Program-made: the position numbers and the translations under genes
Shown: positions 38,188 through 46,887 of the stretch, piece after piece
How the letters are laid out: the number at the start of each line of letters is the position of its first letter
Numbering within the stretch: the first letter of the stretch is position 1
Notes under the pieces: model-generated
What the model saw: only the letters and a program-made list of their open reading frames with translations
The model's database searches: none
Told to the model about the DNA's origin: nothing
NCBI RefSeq assembly: GCF_000715205.1
Contig: NZ_JOTP01000013.1
Span: forward strand, 29,473-93,472
Length of the DNA stretch: 64,000 nt
Source: Bacillus zhangzhouensis
Lineage (GTDB): Bacteria > Bacillota > Bacilli > Bacillales > Bacillaceae
Reading direction: 5' to 3'

Positions 38188-38367
38188 TCATTCATGCTTT
38201 TGCAGTCCTATTGCTTGATCATGTCCTTGCATTAAAGGGACCGAATTTGGAATCAAATCTTTCTGAACCTCAAAACCAATGAAAACGAGAACGAAAAAAA
38301 ATGTACATGCTAACGCAACAGCCAGTACCATCCACTTCATATTGATTGGTTTTTTTTCTTTCTTCAT
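38188..38367 (-). CDS. ytrG: Small membrane protein YtrG
   Basis: A 59-residue gene. Product: a basic start (MKKEKKPINMKW), one membrane helix (about residues 12-33) and a short polar tail. It is the first gene of the ytr operon, as ytrG is in B. subtilis. ATG at 38367 lies eight bases after AAAGGTG. It ends 17 bases before ytrA. Function unknown; a regulatory small protein for the transporter is a guess. Confidence 0.75.
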   Translation of the reverse strand: MKKEKKPINMKWMVLAVALACTFFFVLVFIGFEVQKDLIPNSVPLMQGHDQAIGLQKHE

Positions 38368-38401
38368 GGTTGAACACCTTTCTTCACTTTTAAGTGTCTA
38401 T

Positions 38402-38426
38402 AGTGTATTAGTTGATGTAGTACACT
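38402..38426. promoter_or_regulatory. YtrA operator
   Basis: AGTGTA (38402-38407), exactly 13 bases, TACACT (38421-38426): the published YtrA inverted repeat. It lies immediately downstream of the -10, over the predicted start of transcription. Confidence 0.9.
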
Positions 38427-38430
38427 TAAT

Positions 38431-38459
38431 ACAATAATAACACTCACTCAAAAAGTCAA
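38431..38459 (-). promoter_or_regulatory. Sigma-A promoter of the ytr operon
   Basis: On the minus strand, TTGACT (38459-38454), 17 bases, TATTGT (38436-38431). Confidence 0.75.
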
Positions 38460-38474
38460 TAGCTTTTCTGAAAA

Positions 38475-38507
38475 TAAAAAAACAGACCCTTAAAAGAAGG
38501 ATCTGTT
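38475..38507 (-). terminator. Terminator of ytzC
   Basis: On the minus strand, ACAGATCCTT, a short loop, AAGGGTCTGT with one wobble, then T7. Confidence 0.75.
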
Positions 38508-38509
38508 TA

Positions 38510-38785
38510 TCATTCGTTATCGTATGAAATACCTAAAATCATTTGATTTTGCAAACTTTGAATTTGAACACGCGCCCTGTCTAAACGCTCTCTTTGTTGG
38601 TCATTGGCGACATCTTTTAATTTTTCTAATTCGTTGACCGCATCCTCAAGCATGAGCTGCGCTTTAGAAAACTCTTCTTCGTTATAATGCTCTTGGCGTG
38701 AGCTCAAATCAAATTGTTCACTTGCAAACTCAAGAGTCTCAGTGCTTTTTTGCATAAATTCATCGATTGATTTTCTTGTTGCCAC
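38510..38785 (-). CDS. ytzC: DUF2524 protein YtzC
   Basis: A 91-residue, almost entirely helical, acidic protein (FMQKSTETLEFASEQFDLSS; EKLKDVANDQQRERLDRARVQIQSLQNQM), probably a helical hairpin or coiled coil. It matches B. subtilis YtzC, DUF2524, of unknown function. The start is GTG at 38785 because GGAGGG sits eight bases upstream; the frame to 38818 adds only non-conserved residues. It is monocistronic and divergent from ytqA. Confidence 0.8.
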   Translation of the reverse strand: MATRKSIDEFMQKSTETLEFASEQFDLSSRQEHYNEEEFSKAQLMLEDAVNELEKLKDVANDQQRERLDRARVQIQSLQNQMILGISYDNE

Positions 38786-38937
38786 CTTGCAATCCCTCCA
38801 TTTCATCATCGCTCCCACCTATTTTGCCCAGGTGAAGCTTTTTCACTAAAGAAAATGTTGGACAGATTCAATTGTCCTACTCCGTAATTTTTGTTAAACT
38901 TTTAGGATGCCTATTATTATGCAAGGAGGTTACTGAC

Positions 38938-39903
38938 TTGGATCAGCATAACCCTTTTTTATATTCAAACAGCGAAAAACGTTATCACACATGGAACTAT
39001 CATTTGCGTGAGCACTTCGGTCATAAGGTGTTTAAAGTCGCCTTAGATGGTGGCTTTGATTGCCCAAACCGTGATGGTACTGTAGCCCACGGAGGCTGTA
39101 CATTTTGTAGTGCCGCTGGGTCTGGTGATTTTGCAGGAAACCGGGCTGATGATCTCATCACTCAATTTAATGAAATCAAAGACCGGATGCACACAAAATG
39201 GAAAGACGGAAAATACATGGCGTATTTTCAGGCATATACAAACACACATGCGCCGCTATCTGTGTTAAAAGAAAAATACGAAACCGTCATGAACCTAGAT
39301 GGAGTGGTTGGTTTATCTATTGCCACAAGACCTGACTGTCTGCCAGATGACGTTGTGGAATATTTAGCTGAATTAAACGAGCGCACTTATCTATGGGTAG
39401 AGCTTGGCCTTCAAACCGTACACGAACGGACAGCTATGCTCATCAACCGTGCCCATGATTATGAATGCTACGTAGAAGGTGTAGAAAAACTGCGAAAACA
39501 CGGAATTCGTGTCTGCTCGCATATCATTAACGGATTGCCTCTTGAAAACCGAGACATGATGATGGAAACAGCAAAAGCTGTCGCTGATTTAGATGTGCAA
39601 GGAATCAAAATTCATTTACTTCACCTTTTAAAAGGAACACCAATGGTCAAGCAATACGAAAAAGGCAAGCTTGAGTTTTTAAGCCAGGAGGAATATGTTC
39701 AGCTTGTTTGTGATCAGCTGGAGATCCTGCCGCCAGAAATGATTATTCATCGGATTACAGGCGATGGTCCTATTGAATTAATGGTTGGTCCGATGTGGAG
39801 TGTAAATAAGTGGGAAGTACTGAATGCCATTAATGCTGAACTTGAAAGACGAAACAGCTATCAAGGCAAACGTTTCGTCAGATTGGAAGAAGCGGCCAAA
39901 TGA
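38938..39903 (+). CDS. ytqA: Radical SAM protein YtqA (MnmL)
   Basis: A 321-residue radical SAM enzyme of the YtqA/TIGR01212 family. The cluster-binding cysteines are Cys42, Cys54 and Cys57 in DCPNRDGTVAHGGCTFC, an extended CX11CX2C spacing typical of this group. YtqA has been reported, as MnmL, to act in making the mnm5s2U34 wobble base of tRNA in Bacillus together with MnmM. The start is TTG at 38938, eight bases after AAGGAGG. Its stop overlaps the ytqB ATG by four bases, which couples the two. Confidence 0.9.
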   Translation: MDQHNPFLYSNSEKRYHTWNYHLREHFGHKVFKVALDGGFDCPNRDGTVAHGGCTFCSAAGSGDFAGNRADDLITQFNEIKDRMHTKWKDGKYMAYFQAYTNTHAPLSVLKEKYETVMNLDGVVGLSIATRPDCLPDDVVEYLAELNERTYLWVELGLQTVHERTAMLINRAHDYECYVEGVEKLRKHGIRVCSHIINGLPLENRDMMMETAKAVADLDVQGIKIHLLHLLKGTPMVKQYEKGKLEFLSQEEYVQLVCDQLEILPPEMIIHRITGDGPIELMVGPMWSVNKWEVLNAINAELERRNSYQGKRFVRLEEAAK

Positions 39904-40475
39904 TTTTAAAGCGCATGCTCCCTTTTAGTAAAGAGCTGTTAGAACGTGCTTGTAAAAAAGGCGACATCGCCATTGATGCAACGATGGGAAACGGTCACGA
40001 TACGCTCTATTTAGCCGACCTTGTAGGAAAAGATGGACAAGTTTTTGCATTCGACGTTCAGGAGGAGGCCTTAAAGCAAACAAGCAAAAGGCTTGGTGAG
40101 CAATACCCTTACGTTCACCTCATCCACGATGGACATGAAAAGCTGGCTGATCACTTACCAGCGGATGTTTATGGACACATATCTGCTGCGGTGTTTAACC
40201 TTGGGTACTTGCCCGGAGGCGATAAAGCCGTCACCACTCAGGCTCATACGACCATTGAAGCGATCAAACAGCTCATTGACTGGCTAAAACCCGGAGGTCT
40301 GATCGTTCTTGTGATTTACCACGGTCATCCTGAAGGAAAAAGAGAAAAAGAAGTGCTTCTCGACTATTGCAGGTCTCTTCACCATGAAGAAGTACAAGTC
40401 TTGTCTTATCAATACATGAATATTCATAACGACCCGCCCTTTGTGGTCGCGATTGAAAAAAAGCTCAAATCCTAA
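39900..40475 (+). CDS. mnmM: tRNA nm5(s)2U34 methyltransferase MnmM (YtqB)
   Basis: A 191-residue class I SAM methyltransferase. Motif I is DATMGNGHDTLYLA (about 26-39); FNLGYLPGGDK is the motif IV equivalent. YtqB was identified as MnmM, which methylates nm5(s)2U34 of tRNA to mnm5(s)2U34. Coupled to ytqA by an ATGA overlap. Its stop codon lies in the loop of the terminator hairpin, so the last codons serve both roles. Confidence 0.9.
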   Translation: MILKRMLPFSKELLERACKKGDIAIDATMGNGHDTLYLADLVGKDGQVFAFDVQEEALKQTSKRLGEQYPYVHLIHDGHEKLADHLPADVYGHISAAVFNLGYLPGGDKAVTTQAHTTIEAIKQLIDWLKPGGLIVLVIYHGHPEGKREKEVLLDYCRSLHHEEVQVLSYQYMNIHNDPPFVVAIEKKLKS

Positions 40476-40492
40476 TGGATTTGAGCTTTTTT
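40456..40492. terminator. Bidirectional terminator ytqB / ytpB
   Basis: AAAAAGCTCAAATCC, TAAT loop that contains the ytqB stop, GGATTTGAGCTTTTTT. Confidence 0.9.
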
Positions 40493-41570
40493 ATGAGGAT
40501 TTCATCCAAGGCATTTTCTGATAGGTCCGATAGGCTCTTCCATTGATATAGAAAAAGAACGACGTTTTCCCGCTTGATTTGATCAGCCGTTTTGCCAGCT
40601 TATTCATCTCTTTTTGTTCTGTCACTTTTTCATCGGACAAATAGACCGCTAGTAATCCTCTGTTAATCAGCTTGTGAAAATTTTCGTGAGGGATGCCTTT
40701 CAGCTGCTCATCCGCTTTTTCAATAAAATGCTGAAGTCTGTCCATCATCTCTTGATGAGAGTCATAGTATGAGCAAAAATTCAGATCGCCCCCAAGCCGA
40801 TCCTCTTCTTGATCAATTAAGTAATCGAGTAAAATGTGCAGACCTTGGATATAAGGAAAATAGCTTTCGTAAATTTGCTTCGCCTGCTTCTCTGTAAAAT
40901 CAGGCTGCAGTGCATAAGCCACAAGACAGAAAATGCCTAGCGTTGATCCTGCACATGCTGAAAACTCATACCATTCCATCTTCGGCAAATCCTTTTCATA
41001 TTGGCGGAACCATGACTCTAGTCGAGGCACACGTTCATGAGGGACCACGTGCTTATGTACTTGTAAATCACTATAATAATCACACAGCTTATGTAAATAC
41101 GGCTGAATGATCGGATAATGCTCAAGGCGTGACAGCACGTCTTGACATGTGCGGACAAGCGCATGTAAATACCCATGATCCTCTTGCTCATCACGGAATT
41201 GATAATACGGCTTGAGCTCAGCATGAATATCAAGCGCATCTCTCATCGCTTGATGCAGCATATGAAAATCCTTTGGATCAAGCGACGTGCTGCGGTCACA
41301 TAGGTTATCTAAGTAATCACTGATCGTTTGGTACGCCACAATGAATTCAATACACGTTTCTTTCGCTTCACCTGCTAGAAGAGATAAGATTCCTCCGCCT
41401 TCACAGTGAAAGGTTTTACTGGAAATGCTCGCTAGTGCCTGCGTTCTCAGTTCTTCATTTTCAATCATTTCTGCATGAGCCCGCCACTTTTTTAGCTCCT
41501 GATGAACTAGCGGAAAAATATCTTTATACACTTTCGTCATCAGTGCAAAAGGACGCTCTGGTACTGACAA
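40491..41570 (-). CDS. ytpB: Tetraprenyl-beta-curcumene synthase YtpB
   Basis: A 359-residue all-helical terpene synthase of the DUF2600/YtpB class. SDYLDNLCDRSTSLD supplies the aspartates expected for diphosphate binding, and FALMTKVYKDIFPLVHQELKKW is the conserved start. B. subtilis YtpB converts heptaprenyl diphosphate into tetraprenyl-beta-curcumene, precursor of C35 sesquarterpenes. Start choice: TTG at 41570 with GGGGGTGG six bases upstream; a TTG at 41603 that overlaps the ytpA stop as TTGA is an alternative. Downstream of ytpA. Confidence 0.88.
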   Translation of the reverse strand: MSVPERPFALMTKVYKDIFPLVHQELKKWRAHAEMIENEELRTQALASISSKTFHCEGGGILSLLAGEAKETCIEFIVAYQTISDYLDNLCDRSTSLDPKDFHMLHQAMRDALDIHAELKPYYQFRDEQEDHGYLHALVRTCQDVLSRLEHYPIIQPYLHKLCDYYSDLQVHKHVVPHERVPRLESWFRQYEKDLPKMEWYEFSACAGSTLGIFCLVAYALQPDFTEKQAKQIYESYFPYIQGLHILLDYLIDQEEDRLGGDLNFCSYYDSHQEMMDRLQHFIEKADEQLKGIPHENFHKLINRGLLAVYLSDEKVTEQKEMNKLAKRLIKSSGKTSFFFYINGRAYRTYQKMPWMKSS

Positions 41571-41599
41571 ATCAATCCACCCCCAACTTAAGCTCACAA

Positions 41600-42379
41600 T
41601 CAAATATATTGATCTGTAAAGGCTCTTGCCGCCTTAAACACATCTTCTCGTTCCGGCTCATTAAATATTTCGTGAAACAGTTCTTCCCATTCACGGTATG
41701 ATTTATTATACGATTCAATGCCATTGAACCATTTGATCACCCTTGTTTTATCCACGATCTTGTCATCGCCTGCCTGCATTAACAGGAGCGGAATCGAGCG
41801 AAAGACATTCGTTGGCTGCATCGCTGCATCGATATTTTTCACCAGCTCTCGATACCAGCGAACCGACACCTTTGTCACATAAAGTGAATCATTTGAATCT
41901 GCCTCAATAACGGCCTGATTCCGTGTGGCAAGTTCAATGGACAGTCCAGACTCTACTTTAAAAGACGGAGCCAGCACATTTAGACCTTTTGACGCAAAAT
42001 CCATCAGCTTCTTCGGTTTAAATTGCAGACCTAAACAAGGTGATGATAAAATAAGGCCATCAATCTTCGTATGGGTATACTGCTTGACCCATTCAATTGA
42101 AATGAGTCCACCCATACTGTGCCCAAGTAAAAATGTAGGAAGTCTGAATGACTTCGCATGTTCGATCCATTCATCTACTGTATCAATGTATTCTTGAAAA
42201 GAGCGAATGTGGCCGCGCGCACGTGTTGATGTTCCTTGCCCAGGCAAGTCACCCATGACGACGTGATAGCCGGCAGTTCGCCACATTTCGATCAGCCATT
42301 TATATCGGCCATGATATTCACTGGCACCATGTACAATCACAATTGTACCAACTGGTCTTTCAGCATGCCAAGTCCACAA
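41600..42379 (-). CDS. ytpA: Lysophospholipase-like alpha/beta hydrolase YtpA
   Basis: A 259-residue monoglyceride lipase-like hydrolase: HGASEYHGRY (oxyanion region), GHSMGG nucleophile elbow, and a late Asp/His pair (QAGDDK, YHEIFNEPE-like LFHEIFNEPE). In B. subtilis YtpA is linked to the lysophospholipid antibiotic bacilysocin. The frame is open to 42598, but the TTG at 42379, after GAGGTG, gives exactly the 259 residues of the homologue, starting MWTWHAERP. It is followed by ytpB and divergent from ytoA. Confidence 0.88.
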   Translation of the reverse strand: MWTWHAERPVGTIVIVHGASEYHGRYKWLIEMWRTAGYHVVMGDLPGQGTSTRARGHIRSFQEYIDTVDEWIEHAKSFRLPTFLLGHSMGGLISIEWVKQYTHTKIDGLILSSPCLGLQFKPKKLMDFASKGLNVLAPSFKVESGLSIELATRNQAVIEADSNDSLYVTKVSVRWYRELVKNIDAAMQPTNVFRSIPLLLMQAGDDKIVDKTRVIKWFNGIESYNKSYREWEELFHEIFNEPEREDVFKAARAFTDQYI

Positions 42380-42424
42380 AGTAAACACCTCACAAATGTT
42401 GTATTTAGAAAGGAAGTCGAAAAA

Positions 42425-42940
42425 GTGATTTATCCATATCATCAGTTTACACCTGAGATTCATGAATCGGTCTTTGTCGCAGATAACGCCACCATTACTG
42501 GCGATGTCACGATTGGAGAATATTCGAGCGTTTGGTTCCAAACCGTCATCAGAGGCGATGTTGCTCCAGTGAGAATTGGAAAAAACGTCAACATTCAAGA
42601 CTTATCCTGTCTGCATCAAAGTCCTGGAAAAACACTTCTTATTGAAGATGGTGCTACCATTGGACACCAAGTCACATTACATAGCTCAATCATTCGAAAA
42701 AATGCCCTCATTGGTATGGGGTCCATCATTCTCGATGGTGCAGAAATTGGCGAAGGTGCCTTTATCGGTGCAGGAAGTCTTGTCCCTCAAGGAAAGGTCA
42801 TCCCAAAAGGCTCCCTCGCTTTTGGCCGTCCAGCCAAAGTGGTTCGACTGTTAACAGATGAGGATATCCAAGACATGGACCGTATCCGCAGAGAATATGT
42901 AGAAAAGGGACAATACTATCGTTCCCTTTTATCCCGTTAA
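42425..42940 (+). CDS. ytoA: Gamma-type carbonic anhydrase-like protein YtoA
   Basis: A 171-residue left-handed beta-helix protein with hexapeptide repeats. Histidines in CLHQSPGK and HQVTLH are those used for metal binding in gamma-carbonic anhydrases. Activity of YtoA is assumed from the family. The start is GTG at 42425 with AAAGGAAG upstream, giving the B. subtilis length; the long in-frame extension to 42236 overlaps ytpA on the other strand and is rejected. Confidence 0.88.
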   Translation: MIYPYHQFTPEIHESVFVADNATITGDVTIGEYSSVWFQTVIRGDVAPVRIGKNVNIQDLSCLHQSPGKTLLIEDGATIGHQVTLHSSIIRKNALIGMGSIILDGAEIGEGAFIGAGSLVPQGKVIPKGSLAFGRPAKVVRLLTDEDIQDMDRIRREYVEKGQYYRSLLSR

Positions 42941-43043
42941 CATCATACGTGTATCTTCACTTTATCATGTTTTTTTCAGGATATTAAGCAATAACTGTGA
43001 ACCGCTTGTTATTTTACCCTTTTCCACCACTTTCTATCATGAC

Positions 43044-43080
43044 AAAAAAGGTTTTCAGCTTTGTGCTGAAAACCTTTTTT
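43044..43080. terminator. Bidirectional terminator ytoA / asnB
   Basis: A 16-base perfect stem: AAAAAAGGTTTTCAGC and GCTGAAAACCTTTTTT around a TTTGT loop. Confidence 0.92.
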
Positions 43081-43082
43081 CA

Positions 43083-44981
43083 TTAACTAAAGATGACTTC
43101 TTTCGGTTGATGATTCAACTGCTCTGGATCAATACTGCGCTCCACATAAATGCTATGCCAGATCATAAAGATCAGGACTGTCCAAATCTTGCGGCTATGA
43201 TCTGCTTTGCCAGCACAATGGTCATTTAGTAAATCCAGAACATATTCCTTGTTAATGTATTCATCTGTTTGACTGTTTTTAATGATATCTTTCGCCCAAG
43301 CGTTCATCTCATTTTTCAGCCAATGACGAATTGGAACAGGGAAACCTAACTTCTTGCGATTTAACACATGGTCTGGCACAATGCCTTCTGCTGCTTTACG
43401 CAATAAATATTTCGTTGTGCCATCTTTTGTTTTCAGCTCTTCTGGAATTTTAGAAGCCGCTTCAAATACGACCTTATCAAGGAATGGCACACGAAGCTCA
43501 AGAGAATTCGCCATCGTCATCTTGTCTGCTTTAAGCAGGATGTCTCCGCGCATCCACGTATGAATATCAACATATTGCATTTTGTTAATATCACTGTAGC
43601 CTGCACTTTCCTCGAAGTATGTCTTCGTCACGTCACGATACGTGATGTTCGGATCATACTGCTTTAAGAGGTTTTTCTTCACTGGCTCTTCAAAGATTTT
43701 CGCATTGCCAATATAGCGTTCCTCCAACGGCGTACAGCCGCGAACGATAAAGCTTTTCCCTTTCATTCCTTCTGGCATTAAACGCGCCAGACGAAGAAGA
43801 AGCTTTTTCAGCATAGATGGAACAGATTCAAATGGTTTTAGAGAAAGAGGCTCGCGGTAAATATTATATCCACCGAATAGCTCGTCCGCTCCCTCACCAG
43901 AAAGAACCACTGTGACTTGTTTTTTCGCTTCTTTTGCCACGAAATACAATGGAATCGCCGCCGGATCAGCTAAAGGATCATCTAAATGCCAAACAATTTT
44001 CGGAAGTTCGTTCATATATTCCTCAGGGGAAATGACAGCACTGAAGTTTTGCAAGCCTAGCTTATCAGCTGTTTCCTTTGCCACATCCACTTCACTAAAA
44101 CCGTCCTGCTGAAAGCCAACCGAGAATGTCTTCAGCTCAGGGTGTAATTCCTTTGCAACAGACACGATGAAAGAAGAATCGATACCGCCAGAAAGGAATG
44201 AACCAACAGGTACATCACTTCTCATGTGCACTTTCACAGAATCATAGATTGCATCGCGCACTTCTTCTATTAATTTTTGTTCTTGTGTTTGTTCAGGCTT
44301 GAATTGAACCTTCCAGTAAGTCTTAAATTCAATCTCCTTGCCTGGGCGCAGTGTAAACTGATGACCCGGCTCCACTTTATGCACCTTTTGATCAAGTGTA
44401 TTTGGCTCAGGAACGAACTGGAAAGACATGTATTGCTGCAAAGAGGTTTCATCAAATAAAATGTTTTCATTCACAGCCATTAAGCTTTTGCGTTCAGAAG
44501 CAAAGTACACTTGATCATCCATTTGTGTAAAATAAAGCGGTTTGATGCCAAAAGGATCTCTTGCGCCATATAATAACTGCGCTTCTTTATCCCAAATTAA
44601 AAATGCAAACATTCCGCGAAGCTTAGAAGCAGCTTCTTCTTTATAGTGACGATATGTGGCAAGAAGTACTTCCGTATCAGAATCTGTGCTGAACGTATAG
44701 CCCTTTTTCACAAGCTCTTCCTTCAACTCCACATAGTTATAAATTTCTCCGTTGAAAACAATCCAATATTTTTCATCTTCATAAGAAAGCGGCTGCTTTC
44801 CATGTTCAACATCTATAATACTTAAACGTCTAAATCCAAATCCTACATGTTCATCATGGAAGTATCCCTCATCATCCGGACCACGATGAACGATGAGACG
44901 ATTCATTTGTTTAATTAACTCTTCCTGCTCAGTAGTTTCGGACAATGGACGGTGATTAAATACACCAACAAACCCACACAT
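43083..44981 (-). CDS. asnB: Asparagine synthetase-type amidotransferase AsnB
   Basis: A 632-residue glutamine-dependent asparagine synthetase B. Processed N-terminus MCGFVG with Cys2 as the glutaminase nucleophile; the synthetase domain carries the PP-loop FLSGGIDSS. In B. subtilis this paralogue amidates meso-diaminopimelate of peptidoglycan rather than only making asparagine. ATG at 44981 follows GGAGG. Upstream on the minus strand TGAAAC-N17-TGTC resembles an ECF sigma site with one mismatch, not scored as a feature. It stands alone between terminators; I recall ytnA next to it in B. subtilis, and that gene is absent here. Confidence 0.92.
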   Translation of the reverse strand: MCGFVGVFNHRPLSETTEQEELIKQMNRLIVHRGPDDEGYFHDEHVGFGFRRLSIIDVEHGKQPLSYEDEKYWIVFNGEIYNYVELKEELVKKGYTFSTDSDTEVLLATYRHYKEEAASKLRGMFAFLIWDKEAQLLYGARDPFGIKPLYFTQMDDQVYFASERKSLMAVNENILFDETSLQQYMSFQFVPEPNTLDQKVHKVEPGHQFTLRPGKEIEFKTYWKVQFKPEQTQEQKLIEEVRDAIYDSVKVHMRSDVPVGSFLSGGIDSSFIVSVAKELHPELKTFSVGFQQDGFSEVDVAKETADKLGLQNFSAVISPEEYMNELPKIVWHLDDPLADPAAIPLYFVAKEAKKQVTVVLSGEGADELFGGYNIYREPLSLKPFESVPSMLKKLLLRLARLMPEGMKGKSFIVRGCTPLEERYIGNAKIFEEPVKKNLLKQYDPNITYRDVTKTYFEESAGYSDINKMQYVDIHTWMRGDILLKADKMTMANSLELRVPFLDKVVFEAASKIPEELKTKDGTTKYLLRKAAEGIVPDHVLNRKKLGFPVPIRHWLKNEMNAWAKDIIKNSQTDEYINKEYVLDLLNDHCAGKADHSRKIWTVLIFMIWHSIYVERSIDPEQLNHQPKEVIFS

Positions 44982-45094
44982 ATTATTGCCTCCACGTTAT
45001 GTTATTTCTTAAAAGTAGACCTATAATTAGACAGTTATTTGTCCGATTTTGTTTCACATTTTTTTGCTTTTTGTAGAATTTTTTTTAATCAAAA

Positions 45095-45123
45095 GGAAAA
45101 CCGCTTAAAATAAGCGGTTTTCT
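45095..45123 (-). terminator. Terminator of metK
   Basis: AAAACCGCTTA / TAAGCGGTTTT with an AAA loop, followed on the minus strand by CCTTTTGATT. Confidence 0.8.
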
Positions 45124-45129
45124 ATGTTG

Positions 45130-46332
45130 TTATTGTCCTAATGCTTCTTTGCGAAGCGTGTCGGCTTTATCCGTTTTTTCCCACGGGAGATCTAAGTCGT
45201 GACGGCCAAAATGTCCGTATGCAGCTGTTTGTTTATAGATCGGACGACGCAAATCGAGCATTTTAATAATGCCAGCCGGACGTAGATCAAAGTTCGCACG
45301 AACCACTTCAATTAATTTTTCTTCAGAAGCTTTTCCTGTTCCGAATGTATCAATTGAAATCGATACAGGCTGTGCAACACCAATTGCATAAGCAAGTTGT
45401 ACTTCACAAGAATCTGCAAGGCCAGCTGCTACGATGTTTTTCGCTACGTAACGAGCAGCATATGCCGCAGAACGGTCAACCTTTGTTGCGTCCTTACCAG
45501 AGAAAGCACCGCCGCCATGACGAGCGTAGCCGCCATACGTATCAACGATGATTTTACGTCCAGTTAAACCAGCATCCCCTTGAGGTCCACCGATCACGAA
45601 ACGGCCTGTTGGGTTAATAAAGTATTTTGTCTCTTCATCAATCAGTTCACTTGGAACCACTGGACGGATGACATGCTCTTTTAAGTCGCTTTGAATTTGT
45701 TCAAGCGTCACTTCTGGTGCATGCTGTGTAGAAATAACCACCGTGTCAATACGAACTGGTTTGTTTTGTTCATCATATTCAACTGTTACTTGTGTTTTTC
45801 CATCTGGGCGAAGGTATGCAAGTGTTTGATCCTTGCGTACTTCTGTTAAACGACGAGATAATTTATGCGCTAGTGAAATCGGCAGCGGCATCAGCTCTTC
45901 TGTTTCGTTGTTTGCAAAACCAAACATAAGCCCTTGGTCACCTGCACCAATCGCATCAATTTCTTCGTCAGTCATTGTTCCTTCACGTGCTTCAAGCGCT
46001 TTATCTACACCTTGCGCAATATCAGCAGACTGTTCATCAATTGATGTTAGCACAGCACATGTTTCCGCATCAAAACCATATTTCGCACGTGTGTAGCCAA
46101 TTTCCTTAATCGTGTCACGTACCGTTTTTGGAATATCGACATAAGTAGACGTTGTAATTTCACCGCTTACTAATACGAGACCGGTTGTTACAGAAGTTTC
46201 ACAGGCGACACGTGCATTTGGATCTTTCTTTAAAATTTCATCTAAAATGCTGTCTGAAATTTGATCACAGATTTTATCCGGATGTCCTTCTGTCACTGAT
46301 TCTGATGTAAATAAACGACGATTTTGACTCAT
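45130..46332 (-). CDS. metK: S-adenosylmethionine synthetase MetK
   Basis: A 400-residue SAM synthetase with all signatures: [31 protein letters not shown], and [16 protein letters not shown]. It makes SAM from methionine and ATP. ATG at 46332, with GGAGG 11 bases upstream. Its 5' leader is an S-box riboswitch, so excess SAM ends transcription early. It is monocistronic, flanked by the terminator at 45095 and divergent from pckA. Confidence 0.97.
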   Translation of the reverse strand: MSQNRRLFTSESVTEGHPDKICDQISDSILDEILKKDPNARVACETSVTTGLVLVSGEITTSTYVDIPKTVRDTIKEIGYTRAKYGFDAETCAVLTSIDEQSADIAQGVDKALEAREGTMTDEEIDAIGAGDQGLMFGFANNETEELMPLPISLAHKLSRRLTEVRKDQTLAYLRPDGKTQVTVEYDEQNKPVRIDTVVISTQHAPEVTLEQIQSDLKEHVIRPVVPSELIDEETKYFINPTGRFVIGGPQGDAGLTGRKIIVDTYGGYARHGGGAFSGKDATKVDRSAAYAARYVAKNIVAAGLADSCEVQLAYAIGVAQPVSISIDTFGTGKASEEKLIEVVRANFDLRPAGIIKMLDLRRPIYKQTAAYGHFGRHDLDLPWEKTDKADTLRKEALGQ

Positions 46333-46467
46333 AATGGCTATTTCCTCCTGTACAAGGCCACATCATCCCAAGATGAGGCCTCCAATATGATACGGAACTC
46401 GTTCCCTCTTATATGAAAACGTTTATATTAGAGATGTTATTGGCAATTTGTTCATATGATGTCCCAA

Positions 46468-46674
46468 AAATAAAAAAACCATTTCCTTCATTGCGAGGAA
46501 AGGGTCTGAGATCGCATGCCTTTCACTCTTATCGCTCAAGGTGTTCTTGTACCTTGCATCAGGTTAGCACCTTGGTTTCTCAGCATTTTCATGCCTTTTT
46601 CATAAGAAACCGGTTGCTGGGCTTCATCGGGCCTGTCCCTCCACCAACTCGGGATAAGAGTATCCGTTCAATAA
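46468..46674 (-). ncRNA. SAM-I (S-box) riboswitch of metK
   Basis: On the minus strand it begins CTCTTATCC, then AGGGACAGGCCCGATGAAGCC, CAGCAACC, AAGGTGCTAACC and GAGCGATAAGAG, all classic S-box blocks. The terminator hairpin (GACCCTTTCCTC / GAAGGAAATGG, then T7) is at about 46510-46473. SAM binding favours the terminator. Confidence 0.95.
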
Positions 46675-46677
46675 GAT

Positions 46678-46707
46678 ATCTTATCTTAAACCCTTGCGTC
46701 ATGTCAA
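46678..46707 (-). promoter_or_regulatory. Sigma-A promoter of metK
   Basis: On the minus strand, consensus TTGACA (46707-46702), 18 bases, TAAGAT (46683-46678), directly before the S-box. Confidence 0.65.
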
Positions 46708-46817
46708 TGCTTCATAGGAATTATCTCCCCGCTTTTTTCACCACATCATTAGCATCACCAAAAAGCATATTTTCATAGCAGAAATGAAAAAACACACACA
46801 AAAATATTTAAATAGTA

Positions 46818-46845
46818 TAGACTATTATTATCAATGTGTTATACT
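46818..46845 (+). promoter_or_regulatory. Promoter of pckA
   Basis: TAGACT (46818-46823), 16 bases, TATACT (46840-46845). About 42 bases lie between the -10 and the start codon. Confidence 0.55.
46835..46845. promoter_or_regulatory. CcpN operator at pckA
   Basis: TGTGTTATACT matches the CcpN consensus TRTGHYATAYW at all 11 positions and overlaps the -10. CcpN represses gluconeogenic pckA and gapB during glycolytic growth in B. subtilis. Confidence 0.75.
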
Positions 46846-46887
46846 AATCAAAACAAACAAATTCAACGGTAAAGGAAGGGTTTTTTT

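Noticed and set aside
42380..42598. N-terminal extension of ytpA
   Set aside because: It is antisense to ytoA and lacks a ribosome site; the TTG at 42379 gives the known length.
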